NCBI RefSeq assembly: GCF_003703395.1
Contig: NZ_RDQN01000006.1
Span: forward strand, 124,001-188,000
DNA: 64,000 nt
DNA from: Pseudoxanthomonas spadix
Lineage (GTDB): Bacteria > Pseudomonadota > Gammaproteobacteria > Xanthomonadales > Xanthomonadaceae
Direction: 5' to 3'
Translations under genes and position numbers: made by a program
Shown: positions 42,747 to 51,915 of the stretch, one piece after another
Layout of the letters: each line of letters opens with the position of its first letter
Numbering within the stretch: the first letter of the stretch is position 1
The notes under the pieces: generated by a model
What the model was told of the DNA's origin: nothing
What the model saw: only the letters and a program-made list of their open reading frames with translations
Database searches by the model: none

Positions 42747-44780
42747 TCAGCCTGGCAGCTTGAAGTCAGCCACCGAGCGGCGCAGGTCCGAAGCCAGCTG
42801 CGTCAGGTGTCCAATCGATTCTGCAGTCTGCTCGGCGCCCTTGGACGTCTGCAAGGTGATGCGCCGGATCACGCCCATGGTCTGGGTGATGTCCATGGCC
42901 GCGGTGGACTGCTGCTGGGCGGCTCCGGAGATGTTCTTGATCAGCTCGTTCAGGTCGCTGGACACCCGCTCGATCTCGCCCAGTGCGGTGCCGGCGTCCT
43001 CGGCCAGGCGCGCGCCGGAGACCACCTCCGAGGTGGTCTGCTCCATCGAACTGACCGCCTCGTTGGTGTCGGCCTGGATGGCCTGGACCAGCGATTCGAT
43101 GCGCCGGGTCGCGCCGGAGGTGCGCTCTGCCAGGCGCTGCACTTCGTCGGCCACCACCGCAAAGCCGCGGCCGGCCTCACCGGCCGAGGCGGCCTGGACG
43201 GCGGCATTGAGCGCCAGGATGTTGGTCTGCTCGGAAATGTCGTTGATCAGTTCCACCACCGAGCCGATTTCCTGCGAGGACTCGCCCAGGCGCTTGATGC
43301 GCTTGGAGGTTTCCTGGATCTGGTCGCGGATCTGGTCCATGCCGCGGATGGTTTCGCGGACCACGCCGGCGCCCTCGGTGGCAATCAGCACCGAGCGCTG
43401 CGCCACTTCGGCCGAATCGCTGGAGTTGCGCGAGACCTCTTCGATGCTGACCGCGATCTCGTTGATGCGCTCGGAGGCGGTGGTGATCTGCTCGGCCTGG
43501 TGGTTGGCCGCTTCGGCCAGCTGCAGCGCGGTGGCCTGGGTTTCCTGGGTCGCGGCCGCCACCTGCACCGAGGTGTCGTTGATCGTGGTCACCAGGTTGC
43601 GCAGTTCCTCCACCGCGTAGTTGATGGCGTCGGCGATCGCGCCGGTCATGTCTTCGGTCACCGAGGCCTTGACCGTCAGGTCGCCTTCGCCCAGCGAGGA
43701 GATTTCATCCAGCAGCCGCATGATCGCCTGCTGGTTGCGGCTGTTGTATTCGACCTGCTCCTGGTAGCGACGCTCATCCAGGCGCTTGCGGCTGATGTAG
43801 AGGCTACGCAGCAGCATGACCAGCGAGATCACCAGGACCGCGCCGCCGACGACGGTGTACCAGAGGTTGGGAAACAGGCGCGTATCGCGCACCGAGCCAA
43901 ACGCGGAGAACGCGTCGAACAGCTTCTCGCTGTCATCGAGCATCTTGCCCGAGCCGTTGGTGATGGCCGCCGCGGCCGACTGTGCGGCGAACAGGTCGCG
44001 CGAGCTGCCCAGGATCGCGTCCAGGTCGCGCTTCATTGCCGTCCACAAGGTCTGCGACTGTTCCAGCGCCGCTAGCGCAGCCGGCGCGCGCAGCGGCGCG
44101 ATGCCCAGCTCCTGGCTGCCCTCGCGCAGGCCGTCGAGCACCTGGCCGAACACCAGCGCGTCACGCGCCAGGGCGTCGCCGGCCATGGTCGCGGTGCTGC
44201 CGCCGGCCCGCATCTCGGTCACGTTGCGGGCCATGCGGCCGGCGACCACCACTTCCTGCAATGCACTGTAGACCTGCGAGGCCGGCGCGCCACTGGCGGA
44301 CATCGCACGCACGACTTCATTCAACTGCGCCTGCAACTGCGGCACCTGCGCGCCGAAGCGGTTGGCGTTGCCCGACAGCGCCAGCACGGCCGGTTCTGCC
44401 TTGACGATCTGGTTGGCGCTGGCGTCCAGCGCTTTCCAGGTGGCCAGCAGCTGCCCCAGCGCGCCCTTGACGCCCGGCTCGGCGCCGAACCGGCTCTGGA
44501 GCGAGCCGATGGTCTCGTTGATCCGGCCGCGGGTGGCCTTGAAGGCGGTGTAGGCCTGCGCGTTGCCGGCGACGGCTTCGTTGCCCTGGTTGGCCAGCTG
44601 CTGGGAAAGCACCTGCAGCGCGGCCGCACCGGTTGCAGCGCCGGACAGGCGGCTGCCCTGGTAGGTGGACACGGCCGTATTGGCGGCCACCACCAGGAAC
44701 GACAGCACCAGCAGGACCCCCCAGAACGTGGTCCCCATGCCGCCAAGCCTGGCCTTGGGAGTTTCCACAGCAGTACTCAT
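42747..44780 (-). CDS. pilJ: methyl-accepting chemotaxis receptor PilJ
   Basis: Receptor of the Pil-Chp system, thought to sense pilus state or ligands. The product is 677 residues: TM1 at about 18-37, a long periplasmic helical region with PilJ-type repeats (ALQVLSQQLANQGNEAVAG...), TM2 at about 305-327, HAMP, and an MCP signalling domain with the hairpin tip EQTNILALNAAVQAASAGE and GRGFAVVADEVQRLAERT. It lies between pilI and chpA in the operon, 62 bases upstream of chpA. Confidence 0.95.
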   Translation of the reverse strand: MSTAVETPKARLGGMGTTFWGVLLVLSFLVVAANTAVSTYQGSRLSGAATGAAALQVLSQQLANQGNEAVAGNAQAYTAFKATRGRINETIGSLQSRFGAEPGVKGALGQLLATWKALDASANQIVKAEPAVLALSGNANRFGAQVPQLQAQLNEVVRAMSASGAPASQVYSALQEVVVAGRMARNVTEMRAGGSTATMAGDALARDALVFGQVLDGLREGSQELGIAPLRAPAALAALEQSQTLWTAMKRDLDAILGSSRDLFAAQSAAAAITNGSGKMLDDSEKLFDAFSAFGSVRDTRLFPNLWYTVVGGAVLVISLVMLLRSLYISRKRLDERRYQEQVEYNSRNQQAIMRLLDEISSLGEGDLTVKASVTEDMTGAIADAINYAVEELRNLVTTINDTSVQVAAATQETQATALQLAEAANHQAEQITTASERINEIAVSIEEVSRNSSDSAEVAQRSVLIATEGAGVVRETIRGMDQIRDQIQETSKRIKRLGESSQEIGSVVELINDISEQTNILALNAAVQAASAGEAGRGFAVVADEVQRLAERTSGATRRIESLVQAIQADTNEAVSSMEQTTSEVVSGARLAEDAGTALGEIERVSSDLNELIKNISGAAQQQSTAAMDITQTMGVIRRITLQTSKGAEQTAESIGHLTQLASDLRRSVADFKLPG

Positions 44781-44858
44781 TGCGCTACCCCTGAAAAGTG
44801 CATCCGTGAAATGCGGGCACGGCCTCCCCGGCCCTGCGCCCGCCGACCATCCCGCCGG

Positions 44859-45392
44859 TTACTGCGCGGCGTGCCTGAACTCGGGCGTGCGCGCCAGCAA
44901 CGACAGCGCGAACACCCCCCACTGCTGTCCGTCGCCGGCAAAGGCCTGCGACACGAAATGCCCGAACCGGCCATCGGCCAGTGCCCCCGGATCCACCGCC
45001 TGCCCGGCGCCAAAGCTGCGCTGGCCGTACAGCTCGTCGATGGTCAGGGCCACATCGCCGCCGCTCTGGCGGATCACCAGCACACGCTGGCCTTCATGCA
45101 GCACCGTGCGCTCGCCCTGCAGGAACTGCTTCAGGTCGATCACCGGGAACAGGTTGCCGCGCAGGTTGCCCACGCCCAGCAGCCAGGGCTGCGCGCCCGG
45201 GACCGGGGTCACCGGCGGGATCGGCACGATTTCCACGACTTCATCGAAGCTGGACACCAGCCGGCGCGAACCGACGCGGTAGGCCACCCCGCGCCACTGG
45301 TCGGTGCCGGTGCGCACCTCGGGCAGGACCACCGCATGGGCCAGGCTGCGCCGCTCGTAGTCGGCCAGGATGTCAAATGGGGTGCGGATCAT
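44859..45392 (-). CDS. pilI: CheW-like adaptor PilI
   Basis: A 177-residue CheW-domain adaptor joining PilJ to ChpA. Signatures: PFDILADYERRSLAHA at the N-terminus, WRGVAYRVGSRRLVSSFDEVVEIV, then the CheW core WLLGVGNLRGNLFPVIDLKQFL. ATG at 45392. It follows pilG with an 85-base gap, which is too short to hold a pilH gene, and is 78 bases upstream of pilJ. Confidence 0.93.
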   Translation of the reverse strand: MIRTPFDILADYERRSLAHAVVLPEVRTGTDQWRGVAYRVGSRRLVSSFDEVVEIVPIPPVTPVPGAQPWLLGVGNLRGNLFPVIDLKQFLQGERTVLHEGQRVLVIRQSGGDVALTIDELYGQRSFGAGQAVDPGALADGRFGHFVSQAFAGDGQQWGVFALSLLARTPEFRHAAQ

Positions 45393-45477
45393 GCCTGGGC
45401 CTCTGGCGGGCGACAGGCGGCGCGGCGCATCGGGGTCGGGGTGTGGGAAGCAGCGTCCATGGGTTTCCCTTTTCTGC

Positions 45478-45882
45478 TCAGGCCGCCACTGCGTGGGTGC
45501 GGATCGCGTCGAGCAGTTCCTCACGGGTAAATGGCTTGGTGAGGTATTGCTCGGAGCCGACGATGCGCCCGCGGGCCTTGTCGAACAGGCCGTCCTTGGA
45601 GGACAGCATGATCACCGGGGTGGACTTGAATACCTGGTTGTTCTTGATCAGCGCGCAGGTCTGATAGCCATCCAAGCGCGGCATCATGATGTCCACGAAG
45701 ATGATCTGCGGCTGCTGGTCGGCGATCTTGGCCAGCGCCTCGAAGCCATCGGTGGCGGTCACCACCTCGCAACCCTCGCGCCTGAGCAGGGTCTCGGCGG
45801 TGCGCCGGATGGTCTTGGAATCGTCGATCACCATCACCCGCAGGCCGTTGAAACCACCGGCCTGGCTGTCATTGTCTGTCAT
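45478..45882 (-). CDS. pilG: type IV pilus response regulator PilG
   Basis: A 134-residue single-domain CheY-like regulator that promotes pilus extension. Nearly all of it aligns with P. aeruginosa PilG: LRVMVIDDSKTIRRTAETLL (acidic pair Asp20/21), IIFVDIMMPRLDGYQTCAL (phospho-Asp64), VIMLSSKDGLFDKARGRIVG and YLTKPFTREEL (Lys near 117). First gene of the pilG-pilI-pilJ-chpA-chpB-chpC operon; divergent from gshB with a 193-base shared upstream region. Confidence 0.96.
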   Translation of the reverse strand: MTDNDSQAGGFNGLRVMVIDDSKTIRRTAETLLRREGCEVVTATDGFEALAKIADQQPQIIFVDIMMPRLDGYQTCALIKNNQVFKSTPVIMLSSKDGLFDKARGRIVGSEQYLTKPFTREELLDAIRTHAVAA

Positions 45883-45986
45883 CGCAGATCATTCCCCTTG
45901 CGCGCGGCACTTCTGGATGGAACCGCTGCGAGGCCGTCTATATCCCACCCGGCGACGCGGCCTGTCAAGACGGCGCAGCGGGTTGA

Positions 45987-45999
45987 TCACACTGTGTGA
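45987..45999. promoter_or_regulatory. 13-bp palindrome in the pilG/gshB divergent region
   Basis: TCACAC-T-GTGTGA is a perfect inverted repeat midway between the divergent pilG and gshB starts. It is a plausible regulator site for the pil-chp operon. The half-sites are in the opposite order to a CRP/Vfr/Clp box (TGTGA-N6-TCACA), so it is not simply a CRP-family site. Confidence 0.4.
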
Positions 46000-46075
46000 C
46001 GTGGATTGCAGAATGGGCCGCTTTCCGCGGGCTGCTACTATCGCCCGTTGCCGCCCGCTTCCCCAGCCTCGAACA

Positions 46076-47026
46076 ATGCGCACCGACGTCATCGTGGTGA
46101 TGGACCCCATCGGGTCGATCAAGATCGCCAAGGACACCACCTTCGCCATGCTGCTGGAAGCCCAGCGCCGTGGCCATCGACTCCACTATGTCATTCCCGG
46201 CGGCCTGTCGCTGCACGGCGGGGTGGCCCTTGCCCGCACCGCGCCGCTGGCGGTGGTCGAAGACAAGGCCGGCTGGTACACGCTGGGTGCGGAAACCGAA
46301 ACCCGCTTCGGCCCCGGCCAGGTGGTGCTGATGCGCAAGGATCCGCCGGTGGACACCGAATACATTTATGACACCCAGGTGCTGGACCTGGCCCGCAGCG
46401 CCGGCGCGCTGGTGGTCAACCACCCGCAGGGCCTGCGCGACTACAACGAGAAACTGGCCGCGTTGCTGTTCCCGCAGTGCTGCCCGCCGACCCGGGTCAG
46501 CCGCAACGCGGCCGAACTAAAATCCTTCGTGCTCGAACACGGCCAGGCGGTGCTCAAGCCACTGGACGGCATGGGCGGGCGCTCGATCTTTCGCACCGGC
46601 ACCGGCGACCCCAACCTCAACGTGATCCTGGAAACCCTGACCGAAGGCGGGCGCAAGCTGGCCCTGGCGCAGAAGTTCATCCCGGACATCAGCGCCGGCG
46701 ACAAGCGCGTGCTGCTGGTCGACGGCGAGCCGGTGGACTACTGCCTGGCACGCATTCCGCAGGGCGATGAGTTCCGCGGCAACCTGGCCGCCGGGGGCCT
46801 GGGCGAAGGCCGCCCGATCAGCGCGCGCGACCGCTGGATCGCCGCCCAGGTGGGCCCGGAGATGCGACGCCGGGGCATGCTGTTCGTCGGCCTGGACGTG
46901 ATCGGCGACTATCTGACCGAGGTCAACGTCACCAGCCCCACCTGCGTGCGCGAGCTGGACGCCCAGTTCGGCCTGAACATCGCCGGGCTGCTGTTCGACG
47001 CCATCGAGCGCAGGCTCGCGGCCTGA
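46076..47026 (+). CDS. gshB: glutathione synthetase
   Basis: ATP-grasp ligase joining gamma-glutamylcysteine and glycine. Its 316 residues equal the E. coli length. Signatures: VVMDPIGSIKIAKDTTFAML at the N-terminus, MRKDPPVDTEYIYDTQVLD, NHPQGLRDYNEKL, VLKPLDGMGGRSIF (ATP-grasp), ISAGDKRVLLVDGEPV, RIPQGDEFRGNLAAGG and LTEVNVTSPTC near the end. Divergent from the pil-chp operon and followed by a TonB gene, the same neighbourhood as in Pseudomonas aeruginosa. Confidence 0.97.
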   Translation: MRTDVIVVMDPIGSIKIAKDTTFAMLLEAQRRGHRLHYVIPGGLSLHGGVALARTAPLAVVEDKAGWYTLGAETETRFGPGQVVLMRKDPPVDTEYIYDTQVLDLARSAGALVVNHPQGLRDYNEKLAALLFPQCCPPTRVSRNAAELKSFVLEHGQAVLKPLDGMGGRSIFRTGTGDPNLNVILETLTEGGRKLALAQKFIPDISAGDKRVLLVDGEPVDYCLARIPQGDEFRGNLAAGGLGEGRPISARDRWIAAQVGPEMRRRGMLFVGLDVIGDYLTEVNVTSPTCVRELDAQFGLNIAGLLFDAIERRLAA

Positions 47027-47035
47027 CCGGACCCC

Positions 47036-47908
47036 ATGTCCGCGCCGCTGGCCGCGCCGAGGATCGACGAAAACGCGCGCCTGGGCGCGACCCTGGCGCT
47101 GTCGCTGCTGGTCCACGGGATCGTGCTGCTGGGACTGGGCTTCACCCTGGATGACGCCGCGCCGGTGGTGCCCACGCTGGACGTGATCCTCAGCCAGACC
47201 CGCACGCCGCTCACGCCCAGGCAGGCCGACTTCCTGGCCGCGGCCAACCAGCAGGGCGGCGGCGACCGCGACAAGTCCCGACGCCCGCGCGAGGCCCAGG
47301 CCGGCTGGGTCCCGCAGACCCAGGCCGGGGTGGCGCCCGAGCCACTGCGGGCACAGTCGCCCCAGGCCGCGCCGCCGCCCCAGGCACGGGTGATCACCAC
47401 CGGCGATTCGCCATTGACCGTGCCGCCGCAGCAAGCACGCCCGCAGCCGGAGCGCCCCGACCTGGACCGCGGCGAGCGCAAGATCGAGCACGACGCGCAG
47501 ATGGCGCGCCTGGCCGCCGAGATCCACCTGCGTTCGGAGCTGTATGCCAAACGGCCCAAGCGCAAGTTCGTCTCGGCCAGCACCCACGAATACGCCTGGG
47601 CCAACTACCTGCGCGCCTGGGTGGACCGCGCCGAGCGGGTGGGCAACCTCAACTATCCCGACGAGGCCCGGCGCAAGCGGCTGTCGGGCCAGGTGGTGAT
47701 CTCGGTGGCGGTGCGCCGCGACGGCACCGTCGAGCAGAGCCGGATCATCCAGTCCAGCGGGGTGCCGCTGCTGGACTCGACCGCACTGCGCATCGTCACC
47801 CTGTCCGCACCGTTCCCGCCACTGCCACCTACCGAAGAAAACGTGGACATCCTGCACGTCACCCGCACCTGGGTGTTCCTGCCCGGTGGTGAAGTGCGCG
47901 ACCAGTAG
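47036..47908 (+). CDS. TonB-family energy transducer (TonB3-like)
   Basis: A 290-residue TonB-like protein: one N-terminal membrane anchor (about residues 17-36), a Pro/Gln-rich periplasmic spacer (about 60-145), a charged helix, and a C-terminal TonB domain at about 195-285 (NYPDEARRKRLSGQVVISVAVRRDGTV..., RTWVFLPGG). In P. aeruginosa tonB3 lies next to gshB and pilG and affects twitching motility; the conserved linkage suggests the same here. Nine bases after gshB. The stop TAG is within GTAGGGATCCC. Confidence 0.88.
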   Translation: MSAPLAAPRIDENARLGATLALSLLVHGIVLLGLGFTLDDAAPVVPTLDVILSQTRTPLTPRQADFLAAANQQGGGDRDKSRRPREAQAGWVPQTQAGVAPEPLRAQSPQAAPPPQARVITTGDSPLTVPPQQARPQPERPDLDRGERKIEHDAQMARLAAEIHLRSELYAKRPKRKFVSASTHEYAWANYLRAWVDRAERVGNLNYPDEARRKRLSGQVVISVAVRRDGTVEQSRIIQSSGVPLLDSTALRIVTLSAPFPPLPPTEENVDILHVTRTWVFLPGGEVRDQ

Positions 47909-48013
47909 GGATCCCGTTCCCGGCAGATTGATGTCGTGCCCGCGTCGCTGGCGCCGCCGCCCCTTCTGCGCGCTGGCGCCACCCCTTCTCCAGGCCCCTC
48001 TCCGCTGGCGCCG

Positions 48014-48350
48014 CCCCTTCTCCCCCGCCCGCGGGGGGAGAAGATGCCCGCAGGGCAGATGAGGGGGGCTCTTGGCTTGAGGGCAAGCACGACACAGCCA
48101 GCCCCGGACCTGCCGTGGCGACACAGCGCCACCCCCTTCTCCCCCGCCTGCGGGGGAGAAGATGCCCGCAGGGCAGATGAGGGGGGCTCTTGGCTTGAGC
48201 GCAAGCACGACACCGCCCGCCAGCCCCGGACCTGCCGTGGCGCGACACAGCGCCGCCGCCCCTTCTCCCCCGCCCGCGGGGGAGAAGATGCCCGCAGGGC
48301 AGATGAGGGGGGCTCTTAGCTTGAGCACAGGCCCGACCAGCCAGCCCCGG
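48014..48350. repeat. three tandem ~120-bp repeats with CTTCTCCCCC hairpins
   Basis: The gene-free interval 47909-48405 contains three successive units starting near 48014, 48133 and 48259 (periods 119 and 126 bp). Each has a hairpin CTTCTCCCCC / GGGGGAGAAG, then GATGCCCGCAGGGCAGATGA, GGGGGGCTCTT and a variable tail ending near ACCTGCCGTGGCG. The same block occurs singly near 49.29, 58.62 and 60.36 kb. The array lies between the convergent tonB-like and tsaB genes. Confidence 0.85.
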
Positions 48351-48405
48351 CCGTCGAACGCCATCGTCAGCATGGCCCCTTCGTCCCGGCGCCAAGAAGG
48401 CAGTC

Positions 48406-49116
48406 CTAAGAGGTGCCCTTCGCCGCCCGCGCCGCCCGCTGTTCCTCCAGGGTCAGGGCCACGTTGTTGCGCAGGTAGGCCGGTTCGGCCGACTCCGGCG
48501 CCGGACGCTCGCCGCGCGCGTAGGCCTGCAGCGCCAGCACGGCGACATCGGCCGCATGCGGCAGGGCCGCGGCATCGATCCTCGCCAGCTGCGGCGACAG
48601 GCGCGCGGCGAGCACGCCTTCGGCCGCACCGAAGCCGGTGCCGACGGCCTGCCAACCTGCACGCGCATCGGCCAGCCGGACCGCATCGGGCGCGCCGACG
48701 GTTTGGTCTGTCAGCGCGACCAGCGCAGCGCCTTCGCGTCTGAAACAGGCCGCATACACCTCGCCCATGCGCGCATCGATGGCCGCCACGATCCGCTCGG
48801 CATCGGCCGGGGCGCGCAGCGCCAGCGCCTGCAGGGTCGAGACAGCAAGCAACGGACGATCCAGCGCCAGCGCCAGGCCCTGCCCCAGCGCGATTGCCAG
48901 GCGCACGCCGGTGAACGCCCCCGGTCCACGCCCGACGGCAATGGCATCGAGCTGCGACTTGGCCACCCCCGCCTGGTCCAGCAGCGCCTGCGCCCACGGC
49001 AGCGCCAGCTCGGCATGCCGGCGCGGCGCGATCTCGAAGCGCTCGATCAGATGGCCATCGACATGCAGGGCGACCGAACAGGCTTCGGTGGAGGTTTCGA
49101 ACGCGAGCAGGCGCAT
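48406..49116 (-). CDS. tsaB: tRNA t6A37 biosynthesis protein TsaB
   Basis: Dimerisation partner of TsaD in the threonylcarbamoyl-adenosine complex that modifies A37 of ANN-decoding tRNAs. The product is 236 residues, ASKHA fold: LLAFETSTEACSVALHVDGH at the N-terminus, RRHAELALPWAQALL, AVGRGPGAFTGVRLAIALGQGLALAL (diagnostic), VSTLQALAL, and the C-terminal PAYLRNNVA. ATG at 49116. Flanked on both sides by repeat clusters. Confidence 0.94.
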   Translation of the reverse strand: MRLLAFETSTEACSVALHVDGHLIERFEIAPRRHAELALPWAQALLDQAGVAKSQLDAIAVGRGPGAFTGVRLAIALGQGLALALDRPLLAVSTLQALALRAPADAERIVAAIDARMGEVYAACFRREGAALVALTDQTVGAPDAVRLADARAGWQAVGTGFGAAEGVLAARLSPQLARIDAAALPHAADVAVLALQAYARGERPAPESAEPAYLRNNVALTLEEQRAARAAKGTS

Positions 49117-49288
49117 GGGGTGGCGACGGAAGGAAAACAGCAGATATTTTGCGCCTTCCACGGGAGGCGCCGGTGACCCCGCGGTCTGCTGCACTTCGAC
49201 GAGCAAAAAAAGTCCCGCTCGCCCCTCAGTCGCGCCCCGCCCCGCAAACGGCGCAGAGGGGGCGGAGTAACCCATCCGGGAACAGCCT

Positions 49289-49450
49289 TGCCCCTTCTCC
49301 CCCGCCTGCGGGGGAGAAGATGCCCATCGGGCAGATGAGGGGGCGCTTTTCGCGTGAAGGCAGGCGCCGCGCAGCGGCCCTGGACGTCGCCGGCAGGGCC
49401 GCCCAGTCACTCGCCGCGACTTCGAGCTCTCTCCCGCGAGCGGGCAGAGG
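49289..49450. repeat. hairpin repeats upstream of tsaB
   Basis: The interval 49117-49567 has no gene. It holds one copy of the CTTCTCCCCC..GGGGGAGAAG repeat with GATGCCCATCGGGCAGATGA (49289-49350) and a degenerate CTCTCTCCCGCGAGCGGGCAG copy (about 49425-49450). Nothing else is recognisable. Confidence 0.6.
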
Positions 49451-49567
49451 GATTCGAAACGCGCGTCGAAGACCGGCGCCAATCCGGCCACTTCCACCCC
49501 GCCACAACGACAACGGGCCGCCCGCAGGCGACCCGTATCGAACCACCACCAAAGGCGGCGTACGGCT

Positions 49568-50440
49568 TTACTTCACCAGCGCCGCGATGGCCGCGCCCAG
49601 GTCGCCGGGCGAGCGGACGGTCTTGACCCCGGCCGCTTCCATGGCCGCGAACTTGCCGGCGGCCGTGCCCGAACCACCCGAGGCGATCGCACCGGCGTGG
49701 CCCATGCGCTTGCCCGCAGGCGCCGAGGCGCCGGCGATGAAGCCGACCACTGGCTTCTTGACGTGGGCCTTGATGTACTCGGCGCCGGCTTCCTCGGCGT
49801 CGCCGCCGATCTCGCCGACCATGATGATGCCCTCGGTCTGCGGGTCCTCGTTGAACAGCTTGAGGCAGTCGACGAAGTTCAGGCCGTTGATCGGGTCGCC
49901 GCCGATGCCGATCACGGTGGACTGGCCCAGGCCGGCGGCGGTGGTCTGCTTGACCGCTTCGTAGGTCAGCGTGCCCGAGCGCGAGACGATGCCGATCTTG
50001 CCCTTCTGATGGATGTGGCCGGGCATGATCCCGATCTTGCACTCGCCCGGGGTGATCACGCCGGGGCAGTTGGGCCCGATCAGGACCACGTCCGGATGCG
50101 ACTTGAGCACGTTCTTGACGCGCAGCATGTCCAGCACCGGGATGCCCTCGGTGATGCAGACGATGACCTTGATGCCGGTCGCGGCCGCTTCCAGGATCGC
50201 GTCGGCGGCAAACGGCGGCGGCACGTAGATCACCGAGGCATTGGCGCCGGTGGCCTGGACCGCTTCACGCACGGTGTTGAACACCGGCAGTTCGATGTGG
50301 GTGGTGCCGCCCTTGCCGGGCGTGACGCCGCCGACGACCTGGGTGCCGTACTCCACCATCTGGGTGGCATGGAAGGTGCCCTGCTGGCCGGTGAAGCCCT
50401 GGACGATGACCTTGGTGTTCTTGTTGATCAGAACGGACAT
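49568..50440 (-). CDS. sucD: succinyl-CoA synthetase alpha subunit
   Basis: TCA-cycle enzyme subunit that binds CoA and carries the phosphohistidine. The product is 290 residues. N-terminal [20 protein letters not shown] (CoA-binding Rossmann), [32 protein letters not shown], and the active-site region [18 protein letters not shown] with the phosphorylated His. AGGATTCTCC precedes the ATG. It is separated from sucC by 122 bases filled with GTAG-REPs, unlike the short gap usual for sucCD. Confidence 0.97.
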   Translation of the reverse strand: MSVLINKNTKVIVQGFTGQQGTFHATQMVEYGTQVVGGVTPGKGGTTHIELPVFNTVREAVQATGANASVIYVPPPFAADAILEAAATGIKVIVCITEGIPVLDMLRVKNVLKSHPDVVLIGPNCPGVITPGECKIGIMPGHIHQKGKIGIVSRSGTLTYEAVKQTTAAGLGQSTVIGIGGDPINGLNFVDCLKLFNEDPQTEGIIMVGEIGGDAEEAGAEYIKAHVKKPVVGFIAGASAPAGKRMGHAGAIASGGSGTAAGKFAAMEAAGVKTVRSPGDLGAAIAALVK

Positions 50441-50456
50441 GGAGAATCCTTGATGC

Positions 50457-50560
50457 GTAGGGCGGGTCTTGACCCGCCTGATGTAGGGCGGGTCTTGACC
50501 CGCCTGACGAAGTGCCCAGTTACCGATGCGCGCGTGATGGCGGGTCGAGACCCGCCCTAC
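50457..50560. repeat. three GTAG-REPs inside the sucC-sucD intercistronic gap
   Basis: Two forward 22-bp copies (50457-50478, 50483-50504; GTAGGGCGGGTCTTGACC...) and one inverted copy (50539-50560; ...GACCCGCCCTAC) fill the space between the sucC stop (50563) and the sucD ATG (50440). Each forms a GGCGGGTC / GACCCGCC hairpin. On the sucCD message, which reads the minus strand, they form hairpins that could set the relative level of the two subunits. Confidence 0.85.
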
Positions 50561-50562
50561 GT

Positions 50563-51732
<1,170 letters not shown>

Positions 51733-51873
51733 GCGTCACCGTATTGATAAGGTCAGTACGCATCGTGCGCCGCCGCGCGTCCCGCAATCGGGGACAGCCA
51801 GGCGCCGATGGGCCGGGCATTGTCGCCCAAGCGCGTGTTGCGACGCAAAAGCGTCGGTTTCGCCCGGCGCCTC

Positions 51874-51879
51874 TATACT
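51874..51879 (+). promoter_or_regulatory. candidate -10 box upstream of pilS
   Basis: TATACT (5/6 match to TATAAT) lies 36 bases before the pilS TTG. No convincing -35 is present 17 bases upstream. A small perfect hairpin CGACGC-AAAA-GCGTCG (51841-51856) sits where a -35/activator site would be. Confidence 0.35.
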
Positions 51880-51915
51880 CCGGTTCGTTCCATCCAGTGG
51901 AAGGATTGCCCCAAC

